Assembly: GCF_002161445.1 (NCBI RefSeq) | Contig: NZ_NFHT01000007.1 | Coordinates: 62,001-126,000, forward strand | Source: Alistipes sp. An66 | Lineage (GTDB): Bacteria > Bacteroidota > Bacteroidia > Bacteroidales > Rikenellaceae | Direction: 5' to 3' | Length of the DNA: 64,000 nt | Shown here: positions 45,016 through 52,986 of the stretch, piece after piece | Position numbering within the stretch: the first letter of the stretch is position 1 | How the letters are laid out: each line of letters starts with the position of its first letter | The notes under the pieces: model-generated | Told to the model about the DNA's origin: nothing | Databases searched by the model: none | The model's input: only the letters and a program-made list of their open reading frames with translations | Program-made: the position numbers and the translations under genes

Positions 45016-46004
45016 CAGCGGGCGGTATGGGTCCACATGCCGGGGAATCGGTCGGCGTGCGCACGGATAAAGAGCCGGCACGCCTCCGGATCATCGGATT
45101 CGAAGGGCGAGACCATGTATTTCGCGCCGAAACGGTAGATGCCGCAGGCGATGGCGACATCCTTCGACGCCGCATCACGGGCCGCACGTTCGGCATTCTC
45201 CACCGTACTGAAAACGCCCAGAACCACATAATGGCGCCCGGAGACCATCCGCGAAGGCTCGAAGGAGGCGCCGTTGCGGACTGCGGGCCGGGTATGGGAA
45301 GCCGTTCCCGTCGTTTCGCCGGATTCGGACGATTTGCCGGACCCGGAGGTTTCGGAGGGGTTCACGTTCCGATCCGTTGCGGAAGGCTCCGCAACCGGGA
45401 TCTCCCCGTCCGGGATTCCTGCCACGGAATCGGTCCCGCCCCGAAGGAGCGGACTCTCCGCAGCCACCGCCCCGGACTCCGGGGCCACGCCCCGCACCCG
45501 GTCTTCAAACCACCAGTAGGCCGTGCCGCCCAGCACGCAGACGATGGCCACAATACCGATCCACAGCACGGCATCGAAGCGCTTCGGCGCCCGAACCCGT
45601 ACCGGCGCATGCCCCTGGGGATTGAGTCTTTGGTCGAACGCCTCGTCCAGTTTGAAATCTTTGAACCGCAACGTCCCGACGCCCTCCACGGTCAGTGTTC
45701 CGTCGGTCTGCGCGGCAGCCGTCCAGCGGTCGTAGACCTGTTGCGCCTCGGGAAGCGGGTTTTCCGGCTGTACGCCGTTCACCCGCAGGACGCGGGCGAT
45801 CTCCTCGACCAGCGACGGGCCGCGCTGCTGCGAGGTGAAGAGCACCGTCCGGCAGGGCGGCACGACATGGCGCCGGTCGATCCGCCGGGCGCCCCGACGT
45901 TCGACATACAGCGAGCCGACCCCGGGCAGGAAAACCGCCCCGCCCCCGGCCAGCAGATTGCCGACGAGTTTGCCGACCTGCCCGGTCATCGGATTGGCAT
46001 TCAT
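45015..46004 (-). CDS. HU-CCDC81-like plus SPOR-domain inner-membrane protein
   Basis: A 329-residue single-pass protein. The cytoplasmic N-terminus (about 1-115) resembles the HU-like CCDC81 domains seen in Bacteroidota ('GVGSLYVERRGARR', 'VEGVGTLRF'). One membrane helix is at about 145-165 ('VLWIGIVAIVCVLGGTAYWW'). A Ser/Glu/Thr-rich periplasmic linker follows, then a C-terminal SPOR domain from about 258 ('HYVVLGVFSTVENAERAAR'), which binds denuded glycan strands of septal peptidoglycan. This suggests a link between DNA or cytoplasmic partners and the division site. Its start overlaps the lgt stop by 4 bases and it is coupled to gtrA. Confidence 0.8.
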   Translation of the reverse strand: MNANPMTGQVGKLVGNLLAGGGAVFLPGVGSLYVERRGARRIDRRHVVPPCRTVLFTSQQRGPSLVEEIARVLRVNGVQPENPLPEAQQVYDRWTAAAQTDGTLTVEGVGTLRFKDFKLDEAFDQRLNPQGHAPVRVRAPKRFDAVLWIGIVAIVCVLGGTAYWWFEDRVRGVAPESGAVAAESPLLRGGTDSVAGIPDGEIPVAEPSATDRNVNPSETSGSGKSSESGETTGTASHTRPAVRNGASFEPSRMVSGRHYVVLGVFSTVENAERAARDAASKDVAIACGIYRFGAKYMVSPFESDDPEACRLFIRAHADRFPGMWTHTAR

Positions 46005-46936
46005 TTTCTTCTCTTTTTATGGAACGATTTCGGTGCGGAGCCTGCTGCGGGCTGTTTTTTCGGAACGTCCGTCGCTGCGGCATGACGGGCCGGAGCCGCC
46101 GCCACCTCCGGATTCTTCATGCCGCGCCAGATCATGTATGCACCCAGCAGGATGAAGGGGATACTCAACCATTGTCCCATGTCGAGCGCCCAGCCGATCT
46201 CGAAGGCCTCCTGCTCGGTCTTGATGAATTCGATGAAGAAGCGCGTGAGGAAGACGCCGATCAGGCCGATTCCGAACAACACGCCCGGATGACGGCGGGC
46301 CGTATCCTTGCGGTAATAGAGCCAGCAGAGGAGGGCGAAGGTTGCCACATAGCAGATCGCCTCATAGATCTGCGTGGGATGCACGGCGGCCGGAGCATAT
46401 TCGGCGACCCACTTGTGCGAGCGGACAAACTCGAAGCCCCACGGCAGCGACGTGGCGCGCCCGAAGATTTCGGAGTTGAAGAGGTTGCCCATGCGGACGA
46501 TAGCGCCGCCGATACCCACGGGGATCATGATGCGGTCGAGCGACCAGACGTAGGGCAGTTTGTTCTTGCGGGAGAACAGCCAGAGGCCGATCAGCAGGCC
46601 GATGGCGGCGCCGTGGCTGGCCATGCCGCCGTCACGGAATCCGGTGATGATGGTCCAGGGCTGCGAGAGATACTCCACGGGATCGTAGAAGAGGCAGTGG
46701 CCGAGACGCGCTCCGAGGATCGTGGCGATGGTTCCGTAGACGAAGATCGACTCGGAGACCTTCGAGGGGAGCCCTTCGCGTTTGCAGAAGTTGTCGAAGA
46801 ACCACGCGCCGATGAGGATGGCCAGCGCCCACATCAATCCGTAATAACGGATTTCGAACGACCCGATGCTGAACAGCACGGGATCGAAATTCCAGACGAT
46901 CGAAAGCGGTTGTATCAAAAATGGTATCTGCATCAT
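46001..46936 (-). CDS. lgt: Prolipoprotein diacylglyceryl transferase
   Basis: A 311-residue integral membrane enzyme with about seven helices that transfers diacylglycerol from phosphatidylglycerol to the lipobox cysteine, the first step of lipoprotein maturation. Family marks are 'SFEIRYYGLMWALAIL', 'GARLGHCLFYDP', the signature 'FRDGGMASHGAAIG' and 'HPTQIYEA'. A basic, Ala/Pro-rich tail of about 30 residues ends the protein. It is the first gene of the lgt-SPOR-gtrA operon. Many lipoproteins elsewhere in the window depend on it. Confidence 0.96.
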   Translation of the reverse strand: MMQIPFLIQPLSIVWNFDPVLFSIGSFEIRYYGLMWALAILIGAWFFDNFCKREGLPSKVSESIFVYGTIATILGARLGHCLFYDPVEYLSQPWTIITGFRDGGMASHGAAIGLLIGLWLFSRKNKLPYVWSLDRIMIPVGIGGAIVRMGNLFNSEIFGRATSLPWGFEFVRSHKWVAEYAPAAVHPTQIYEAICYVATFALLCWLYYRKDTARRHPGVLFGIGLIGVFLTRFFIEFIKTEQEAFEIGWALDMGQWLSIPFILLGAYMIWRGMKNPEVAAAPARHAAATDVPKKQPAAGSAPKSFHKKRRK

Positions 46937-47129
46937 TCATTCAAGTTTTTATCCGGCCGTCGGCCGTATCTCCACACCGGGCAGCGGGATCGAATCCATC
47001 CGCCGGTCCGTTTCGGACCTGTCGCGGCCCCGGATCACTCTTTCGCGGCTCCGGGTCTCTCTTTCGCAGCCCCGGGGAAGTTTTTGCGCATCCCTCCGGC
47101 CGCTGAATCCGGCCCGGCCCGAGTGCTTC

Positions 47130-48194
47130 TTATTTCATCTCCTGGGGAGTGGCTTTTTTCAGCGTGAACGAGAAGGTGCTGCCCACGCCGGGTTCGCTGC
47201 GCACGGTGATGCGTTCGCCGTGCGCCTCGACGATGTGCTTGACGATGGCCAGTCCGAGCCCCGTCCCGCCCTGCTCGCGCGAACGTCCCTTGTCCGTGCG
47301 GTAGAAGCGCTCGAAGACGCGCGGCAGATCCTCCTTGCCGATACCGAGGCCGTTGTCCTCGACCTCGATGAGGATCTTGTCCAGCATGTCGCGGAAGCGG
47401 ATCCGCGTGGAACCGCCCTCCTTGCCGTAGCGGATCGAGTTGATGATCAGGTTGACGAAGACCTGACCGATGTAGTGTTTGTCGGCCACGACCCAGAAGG
47501 TCGAGGGGAGGTTGTCGGCCCCCTTGACCGAGATCTTGATCCCCTTCTTGTCGGCTTCGATCTCGGCCTGTTCGGCGATCTCCTTGGCCAGAGCCACGAC
47601 GTCGAACTTCTCCATGTCGAGTTTGTTCATGCTGCTTTCGAGCTTCGAGATGGTGTCGAGGTCGTTGACGATGTTGATCAGGCGGTCGATGCTCTTTTCG
47701 GCGCGTTCGAGGTACTTGCGGTTGATGAGTTCGTCCTCCAGTCCGCCGTCGAGCAGCGTCGAGATATAGCCCTGGATGTTGAAGATCGGGGTTTTCAGTT
47801 CATGGGCCACATTCCCGAGGTACTGCTTGCGGAACTGCTCGGCCTCTTTCAGGCGTGCGATCTCGCGATCGTTCGTATCGGCCCAGGCGGTCAGCTCCTC
47901 ACCGATGTTCTCGACCTTCTTATCTTTGAGTTCGGTGAGGATCTCCTTCGTGTGGACGTCGCGCGAGAGGACGATCGAATAGATCGGTTTGAGTTTGTAG
48001 GAGACATACTTGCGGATGAGGAACAGCGCCACGAAAGTCACGATCGAGAAGGTGCAGAGCACGATGATGACCGCGGCAATCCAACAGACCGGATATCCGT
48101 GTATGTGGAGTCCGACGAAGAGTCCGGCAACGATGGCGGCCGCCAGCAAACCGATCCAGGCCGAGGTCGCCTCCTTGGTTTTAATGCGTACCAT
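47130..48194 (-). CDS. Sensor histidine kinase without adjacent response regulator
   Basis: A 354-residue kinase with two N-terminal membrane helices (residues about 10-60), a short HAMP-like linker, HisKA with the phospho-acceptor in '[15 protein letters not shown]', and a HATPase domain ('[10 protein letters not shown]', 'DNGLGIG', '[16 protein letters not shown]'). It has no large periplasmic domain, so it may sense membrane or intracellular state. It resembles the PhoR/WalK branch. It follows ribE by 10 bases on the same strand. The partner regulator is not in the window. Confidence 0.9.
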   Translation of the reverse strand: MVRIKTKEATSAWIGLLAAAIVAGLFVGLHIHGYPVCWIAAVIIVLCTFSIVTFVALFLIRKYVSYKLKPIYSIVLSRDVHTKEILTELKDKKVENIGEELTAWADTNDREIARLKEAEQFRKQYLGNVAHELKTPIFNIQGYISTLLDGGLEDELINRKYLERAEKSIDRLINIVNDLDTISKLESSMNKLDMEKFDVVALAKEIAEQAEIEADKKGIKISVKGADNLPSTFWVVADKHYIGQVFVNLIINSIRYGKEGGSTRIRFRDMLDKILIEVEDNGLGIGKEDLPRVFERFYRTDKGRSREQGGTGLGLAIVKHIVEAHGERITVRSEPGVGSTFSFTLKKATPQEMK

Positions 48195-48204
48195 GTTTCT
48201 TCGG

Positions 48205-48801
48205 TTATTTCATGTAGTTTTGCATCAGTCGGGCGATGTACTTGCCGATGATGTCGAATTCGAGATTCACGACCGTCCCGACATCGATGCGGCAGAAGTT
48301 GGTGTGTTCGAAGGTGTAGGGGATGATGGCCACGCGGAACGAGTCGGGCGTGGGGTCGCAGACCGTGAGGCTGACGCCGTTGACGGCCACGGAACCCTTC
48401 TCCACGGTGCAGAGGCCGCCGCCGCGGGGTTCGTAGCGGAAGGTGAAGTACCAACTGCCGTCGGCGTCCTCGCGGGCGGTGCAGACGGCGGTCTGGTCGA
48501 CATGTCCCTGGACGATGTGTCCGTCGAGCAGGGCGTCGGGTTTCATCGAGCGTTCGAGGTTGACCAGGTCGCCCACGCGCAGCAGTCCGAGGTTGCTGCG
48601 GTCGAGGGTCTCCTTCATGGCCGTGACGGTATAGGTGTCCCCGGCGATGTCCACCACCGTCAAACAAACGCCGTTATGAGCTATGCTCTGATCGATTTTG
48701 AGCTCGCGGGCGAACGCCGCCCGGAGCGTAAAATCCTTGTTCTGCCGGTCCGTCCGGATCGCCACGACCTCGGCCGTACACTCCACGATGCCTGAAAACA
48801 T
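48205..48801 (-). CDS. ribE: Riboflavin synthase alpha chain
   Basis: A 198-residue two-barrel enzyme that dismutates two 6,7-dimethyl-8-ribityllumazine molecules to riboflavin. The start is MFSGIVE, the family consensus; the in-frame TTG three codons earlier is rejected. Each half carries the pattern 'SIAHNGVCLTV' or 'SVAVNGVSLTV' and a 'GHIVQGHVD'-type loop. Duplicated domain structure and length are normal. It is placed between the XRE/S24 gene (5 bases) and the histidine kinase gene (10 bases), so the three are probably one transcript. Confidence 0.96.
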   Translation of the reverse strand: MFSGIVECTAEVVAIRTDRQNKDFTLRAAFARELKIDQSIAHNGVCLTVVDIAGDTYTVTAMKETLDRSNLGLLRVGDLVNLERSMKPDALLDGHIVQGHVDQTAVCTAREDADGSWYFTFRYEPRGGGLCTVEKGSVAVNGVSLTVCDPTPDSFRVAIIPYTFEHTNFCRIDVGTVVNLEFDIIGKYIARLMQNYMK

Positions 48802-48806
48802 ACGCG

Positions 48807-49436
48807 TCAACTGTTGATTATCAATTTGCCCTTCACTTTGTAGACCGAGACTATATCGCTGACATTCAACAGAATATCGTCATAATGATCCCGATCTCCG
48901 GCCACCAGGCGGACTTTTCCCTCCTCGTCGGCGGCCCGAACTATGCGCAAAGTTACAATTTTTTGGCTGACAATCACATATTCTTCACCAGGAATAATTG
49001 CATCGCGGTCGACGGCTTTGAGCAGGACGACGGTGCCCGGGGGCAGGCAGGCCCCCATGGCACGTCCGGCATAGCTCATGGCCAGGTCGCAGTCGCCGGC
49101 CGGGGGGACGATCAGGTTGGAGGAGGGTTCCAGTCGGTCGAGGATGCCGATTCCCTGTTCGACGTCGACGTCATAGAAGGGGATCTGCGAACCGCGGAGA
49201 CGCTCGTCGGCGAACATTTGTCCTTCGCCGGTCAGGAGCCAGAGTTTGTCGATCTGTGGGAATTTGGAAACGATGCGGTCCGCCACGTCGAGCGAAATAC
49301 CGTTGTTACCACGTTTGATCTGGTAGAGGTTCTCGCCCCGTGCCAATCCGATATAACGCGCAAAATAGTTGGTTGACATGTTCGCCCACTTGATCACCGC
49401 CTCTATTCTCTGCCAATTATTCTGCTTTTCTCGCAT
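48807..49436 (-). CDS. XRE helix-turn-helix protein with degenerate S24/LexA-like domain
   Basis: A 209-residue phage-repressor-like regulator. The N-terminal HTH is 'STNYFARYIGLARGENLYQIKR' (about 21-42, split by the recognition helix). The C-terminal part has the S24 fold, but the catalytic motif that normally reads GDSM is 'GRAMGA' (Ala126 in place of Ser), and the position of the catalytic lysine is Arg164. It should therefore not self-cleave. Such proteins occur in Bacteroidota as apparent chromosomal regulators. It is 5 bases upstream of ribE and divergent from tRNA-Arg. Confidence 0.75.
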   Translation of the reverse strand: MREKQNNWQRIEAVIKWANMSTNYFARYIGLARGENLYQIKRGNNGISLDVADRIVSKFPQIDKLWLLTGEGQMFADERLRGSQIPFYDVDVEQGIGILDRLEPSSNLIVPPAGDCDLAMSYAGRAMGACLPPGTVVLLKAVDRDAIIPGEEYVIVSQKIVTLRIVRAADEEGKVRLVAGDRDHYDDILLNVSDIVSVYKVKGKLIINS

Positions 49437-49478
49437 TTTTTTCGTTTATTAAAATTTTTTTTGCATCTTTGCAGTCCC

Positions 49479-49550
49479 GGTCCCGTAGTTCAATGGATAG
49501 AATATAAGATTCCGGTTCTTACGATATGGGTTCGATTCCCGTCGGGACTA
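49479..49550 (+). tRNA. tRNA-Arg (anticodon CCG)
   Basis: The 72-base cloverleaf folds: acceptor stem 49479-49485 with 49543-49549 (the first pair is G-U), anticodon stem TAAGA/TCTTA with loop TTCCGGT giving CCG, and T-loop TTCGATT. The CCA end is not encoded. A CATCTTTG box (49464-49471) lies 7 bases upstream. Confidence 0.93.
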
Positions 49551-49563
49551 CAACCAATCACCG

Positions 49564-49593
49564 CCCCGCTGGCTTCCAGCGGGGTATTTTTTT
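49564..49593 (+). terminator. Rho-independent terminator of tRNA-Arg
   Basis: Perfect 9-bp stem (49564-49572 and 49576-49584), 3-base loop, then TATTTTTTT. Confidence 0.9.
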
Positions 49594-49721
49594 ACGCTCT
49601 CCCCCCTTTCCAGCCCATCAAAACACCTCCTGACCACTTCATTCACGCACGGGCCGCACCCGTTTTCGGTTTCGTTTCACCTGCGAGCCGAAACAAAAAG
49701 TGCGGATTACCTATTATTTTG

Positions 49722-49751
49722 CAAAAGTAATAACAAATTTTTTACTGCCAA
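49722..49751 (-). promoter_or_regulatory. Consensus minus-strand promoter without a gene
   Basis: TTG (49751-49749), 19 bases, TACTTTTG (49729-49722), reading toward the tRNA terminator. Downstream is an 8-codon frame (ATG at 49618) with a strong AGGAGGT upstream (49625-49631). A small RNA is possible. Confidence 0.45.
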
Positions 49752-50068
49752 CAAAAATGCCATTTTTGATCGTAAAAATAGCACATTCCAACAAGCGTCT
49801 CTGTTGGAAGGGTTTCCGCGACGCAGGGACAAATCTGCGGCCAGAAATCGTCCGAAACAGGCCGGGAGCGCACCCGGAAGCGAATCGAAACCCGAGGGAG
49901 CGCAAATGCGACGATTCCGAAGGTCCGCAGCCCGCGCGCCCGACAGCGTAAGCCCCGCACGCAGGAATCCGGACGAGGATCCGGGGAGGGAGTGAAGACG
50001 GAAGCCGGGCCGGTTCCGCAACCCCCGGATGGGGGCCTGCGAGATGCTGCGGGACGGGGTCCCGCCGG

Positions 50069-51487
50069 TCAGAAGGCGAAGCGCATGCCCAGACGGAGGG
50101 TAAGCGTCGGCGAGGTGTCCGTGCGCGAGGTGCGCAGTTCCGTATCGGTGAGATAACAGGAGACTTCCGGTTCGAAATAGAGTGCCACGTGGTTTCCGAG
50201 CCGATACTGGGCGCCGAGGGCCGCGGCCAGCGACCATTGCAGGGCCTTCTCCCCGACGAATTCGGAGCCCAACCGGGCTGCGACACACTTTTCGACCATT
50301 CCGCCGCCGCCGAGATAGGCCGAGAAGGGGCCGCGTTCGACGAATTGCCAGTTCAGACGCAGCGGCACGCCGATGAAATGGAGGGTCTGGCCCACCTCCT
50401 CCGAGGAGTACGGCAGCCGGACCTCCGAACGCAGCAGCGTATAGTTCAGTCCGCAGTCGAGCGAGAGTCCGTAAGCGAACTCCCTGCGGAAGGAGAGTCC
50501 GAAACTCAACGGCAGATGATGCCGGAACGAACTTTTGTCGTAATCGCGCTCCTGCATGGGCGAGAAGTTGTTTCCGTTTCCGATGAGCGAAACGGCGTCA
50601 TTGGTTATCACGGAGTAACTTCTCACGGGCGCAGCCTGTAAACCGTTGGCGGCGCCCGTCATGCCACCGGCGGCAAAGAGCGACAGGGAGGATGCGGCCC
50701 GCGCCCGCCGGCGGGCGCGGAGGGGTTCCTCGGCGGGCATCGCCGTCCGAGTATCCGCCGTCGTTGTTCCGGGAGTGCGCCGTTCCTTCGCCGCGCTCTT
50801 CGCCGCGGCCGTTCCGGGCCGTTCCCCGACCTCGGACGAAATCGCGGTCCGTTCGTCACCGTCCCCGGCCGACGACACCTCCTCCCGATGCGCGGAGACC
50901 GTCTCCGGGACCGGACCCGACACCCCGGCCGACTCCTCGGTGCTCCGGACCTCGGCGGCATTTTGCGCCCCAAGTTCCGCAGCCCGGGACGGCTCTGCGG
51001 CAAACACAGCGACGGAAGCGTGCCCGACCTCTGCCGAGCGCGTCTTCGCGGCGACGGCCAGCGCCTCGCCCCGGGACGGGTTTCCGACCCCGCCGGCGGA
51101 GAGGGCCGCCTGCAAGCCGACGCTCTGCGCAAGGCTCTTCCGGAAGTCATCCGCAGACGACTCCCCTGCCAGCGACGTCTCCCCGGGTATGGCGACCGCG
51201 GCGCCGGGCTCCGGCCCTGCCGAAGCGATAACATTCCCATCCACTCGCAACTCCGTCGTCGGCCGCAGCAGAATCTCGCCCGCCACGAGCCCGATCAATA
51301 CGACAGCGGCAGCCGCGGCGATCCGCAGTCCGTAAATGCGCCATACGTTCTTCCGGGGTTTCGAAACGACCGGTTCCAGGGCGTCGAGATCGCGTTGCAG
51401 ACGCTCCCACCCGCCTTCCGAGGGCGGGACTTCGGCGTCGCGCAGCGCGTTCCGCACGACATCGGTCCAATCGGTATTCGGTTTCAT
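50069..51487 (-). CDS. Trans-envelope protein: cytoplasmic N-terminus, inner-membrane helix, outer-membrane barrel
   Basis: About 472 residues. The start MKPNTDWTDVVRNAL lies 5 bases after the sigma-factor stop. Residues 1-50 are cytoplasmic with 'PPSEGGWERLQRDLD'; one membrane helix lies at about 54-75 ('LRIAAAAAVVLIGLVAGEILL' region). A long Ala/Ser/Glu-rich linker spans about 76-300. The last about 170 residues form a beta-barrel domain ('SLDCGLNYTLLRSEVRL', 'GVPLRLNWQFVERGPFSAYLGGGG', 'YFEPEVSCYL') ending in 'LRLGMRFAF', a typical outer-membrane terminal strand. It has no cleavable signal peptide. Tight coupling to an ECF sigma gene suggests an anti-sigma role for the N-terminus; this is inference. 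Confidence 0.75.
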   Translation of the reverse strand: MKPNTDWTDVVRNALRDAEVPPSEGGWERLQRDLDALEPVVSKPRKNVWRIYGLRIAAAAAVVLIGLVAGEILLRPTTELRVDGNVIASAGPEPGAAVAIPGETSLAGESSADDFRKSLAQSVGLQAALSAGGVGNPSRGEALAVAAKTRSAEVGHASVAVFAAEPSRAAELGAQNAAEVRSTEESAGVSGPVPETVSAHREEVSSAGDGDERTAISSEVGERPGTAAAKSAAKERRTPGTTTADTRTAMPAEEPLRARRRARAASSLSLFAAGGMTGAANGLQAAPVRSYSVITNDAVSLIGNGNNFSPMQERDYDKSSFRHHLPLSFGLSFRREFAYGLSLDCGLNYTLLRSEVRLPYSSEEVGQTLHFIGVPLRLNWQFVERGPFSAYLGGGGMVEKCVAARLGSEFVGEKALQWSLAAALGAQYRLGNHVALYFEPEVSCYLTDTELRTSRTDTSPTLTLRLGMRFAF

Positions 51488-51492
51488 TGTTT

Positions 51493-52047
51493 TCAATGCG
51501 TCTTCAAATAATCCTTGATCCTGCGGGCCAGGATGTTCCGGGCCCGGAACAGCTGCGAGGAGGAACTTTTCTCGTTGATCCCCAGCATTTGGGCAATCTC
51601 CCGATGCGGGAGTCCCTCGATGCAGTAGAGGTTGAAAACCGCGCGGTAACCGTCGGGCAGTTCGCCGACGAAGCGCAGGAGCACGTCGTGCGGCACGCGG
51701 GCCACCTCCGCGGGATCGGGATCGGCGATCGTTCCGGCGGCGCGCCCCTCGTCGAGTTCGACGACGCCGAGCCGGTTGCGGTTGCGGAGCCATTCGAGGG
51801 CTACGTTCACGGTGATGCGTTCGATCCAGGCGCGCAGGGATCCGGCCCCGCGGTAGGAGAAGCGGTCGAAAGCGCCGTAAATTTTGAGGAAGGCGTCGTG
51901 CAGCAGGTCCTCGGCCGTGGCACGCTCCCCGACATAGCGCATGCAGATCGCCAACAACCGGCCGGCGTAGCGGTCATACAGCTCCTTCCGGGCCGCATTG
52001 TCGCCCTTTCTGCACCCTTCGGCCAGTATGCGTTCCTCCATTTGCAT
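51493..52047 (-). CDS. ECF-type RNA polymerase sigma factor
   Basis: A 184-residue sigma-70 family protein with region 2 ('LLAICMRYVGERATAEDLLH', 'DAFLKIYGAFDRF') and region 4 ('LPDGYRAVFNLYCIEGLPHREIAQML'). It lacks regions 1 and 3, as in ECF factors. It directs RNA polymerase to a special promoter set. The downstream barrel gene begins 5 bases after its stop. Upstream it faces the NigD-like gene across a 120-base region with a bulged inverted repeat and no housekeeping promoter box. Autoregulation is plausible. Confidence 0.93.
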   Translation of the reverse strand: MQMEERILAEGCRKGDNAARKELYDRYAGRLLAICMRYVGERATAEDLLHDAFLKIYGAFDRFSYRGAGSLRAWIERITVNVALEWLRNRNRLGVVELDEGRAAGTIADPDPAEVARVPHDVLLRFVGELPDGYRAVFNLYCIEGLPHREIAQMLGINEKSSSSQLFRARNILARRIKDYLKTH

Positions 52048-52084
52048 CGGTAGTTCACCCTATAAATGCGCCCGGGGGCAAAAG

Positions 52085-52122
52085 ACTGCGCGAAGGCGAA
52101 AAATTTTTCTTCGCCGCGCAGT
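52085..52122. repeat. Bulged inverted repeat in the sigma/NigD divergent region
   Basis: Arms ACTGCGC+GGCGAA (52085-52091 and 52095-52100, separated by a GAA bulge) and the exact complement TTCGCCGCGCAGT (52110-52122), with a 9-base AT loop. Lying between divergent starts, it is not a terminator for either gene; an operator or leader structure is likely. Confidence 0.65.
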
Positions 52123-52167
52123 ATTTCCGCCCCAGGTTCGTTTTAAGAGCGAAAGGTAACACAAAAT

Positions 52168-52887
52168 ATGGAAATCATGAAAAAATTCGGTTTATTCCTC
52201 CTCGCGGGGATAGTGATGACGCTGGGCTTCGTCTCCTGCAACGATGACGAAGGGGACTACCCGACGAACTACCCGCTCATCACGACGGTCTGCCCGCTCG
52301 ACGGAGGCGACTACTGCTTCCAGCGCGACAACGGCGACAAGCTCTACCCGAGCGACAAGACGCGGGTCCCGGGCTACCGGCCTGCGGACGACGGCACGAA
52401 ACAGCGGGCGATCATCTGGTTCTCGCTGCTCAACGAGACGGTCCCGGGCTACCGCTATAATATAGCGCTCTACGCCGTGGAGGAGATCTACACGGGGACG
52501 TCGGAGGTCGTGGAGGACGCCGCGCGCCTCGAAGAGCTGGGCGACGCCAGGACGGGCTATACGCTGGGGACGTTCAATCTCTCGCGCGAGTGGCTGACCT
52601 TCCATGCGCTCTACGCGGCATACGACAATTCGCGCCACACGTTCACGCTGGCCGTGGACAAGAGCGGCACGACGGAGTTCGAGAACAACGACGAGAAGTA
52701 CCTCAACGTGGTGGTGCTGCACGATGACGGCGGCGACGCCCGGGGTTACGACCGGGGATACTACGTGTCGTTCGACGTGACGCCGCTGGCCGCGGAGCTC
52801 GAAGGCAAAACGGGTATCAACCTGCTGATTCCGACGCGCGAGAACGGCAACATGGAGCTGAAACTCGACCTGCCGCGGGAGGAGTAG
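52168..52887 (+). CDS. NigD-like lipoprotein
   Basis: A 239-residue lipoprotein (signal up to 'LGFVSC', Cys about 24). ATG at 52168 or 52177 (MKKFGLF) may be used. The mature protein has two beta domains: the N-terminal OB-like part ('GDYCFQRDNGDKLYP', 'KQRAIIWFSL') and a C-terminal domain ('KYLNVVVLHDDGG', 'YVSFDVTPLAAEL'), matching NigD-like proteins of Bacteroidota. Their function is poorly known; the name comes from a bacteriocin operon. It is divergent from an ECF sigma gene and may be a target of that sigma. Confidence 0.78.
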   Translation: MEIMKKFGLFLLAGIVMTLGFVSCNDDEGDYPTNYPLITTVCPLDGGDYCFQRDNGDKLYPSDKTRVPGYRPADDGTKQRAIIWFSLLNETVPGYRYNIALYAVEEIYTGTSEVVEDAARLEELGDARTGYTLGTFNLSREWLTFHALYAAYDNSRHTFTLAVDKSGTTEFENNDEKYLNVVVLHDDGGDARGYDRGYYVSFDVTPLAAELEGKTGINLLIPTRENGNMELKLDLPREE

Positions 52888-52974
52888 CCGCTCCCGGCCG
52901 GCAGCCGGTCCGGTCCGCAGACGCTGCGGGCCGGATTTTTTGTATCGGTCGGCGCAGGATTCGCCGAAAAAGCG

Positions 52975-52982
52975 TATCTTTG
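52975..52982 (+). promoter_or_regulatory. -7 box (TATCTTTG) of ruvB, abutting the start codon
   Basis: The box ends 4 bases before the ATG at 52987. No TTG at 19-21 bases. Confidence 0.65.
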
Positions 52983-52986
52983 TGCC

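Larger units (their letters stand above)
49551..50068. other. Region after tRNA-Arg
   Basis: About 520 bases with no convincing protein gene. It holds the tRNA terminator, a consensus minus-strand promoter (49722-49751) and a GC-rich part (49800-50068) whose overlapping frames look non-coding. I saw no integrase gene and no duplicated tRNA end. Confidence 0.5.

Noticed and set aside
49551..50068. Prophage or integrated element at tRNA-Arg
   Set aside because: The nearby XRE/S24 protein suggested it, but there is no integrase, no repeated tRNA 3' end and no phage gene.
49707..50288. 193-codon minus-strand frames after tRNA-Arg
   Set aside because: They run into the barrel gene in another frame and show no domain or start signal.
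52937..52942. TTG as -33 element for ruvB
   Set aside because: The distance to the -7 box is about 32 bases, too far from the usual 19-21.
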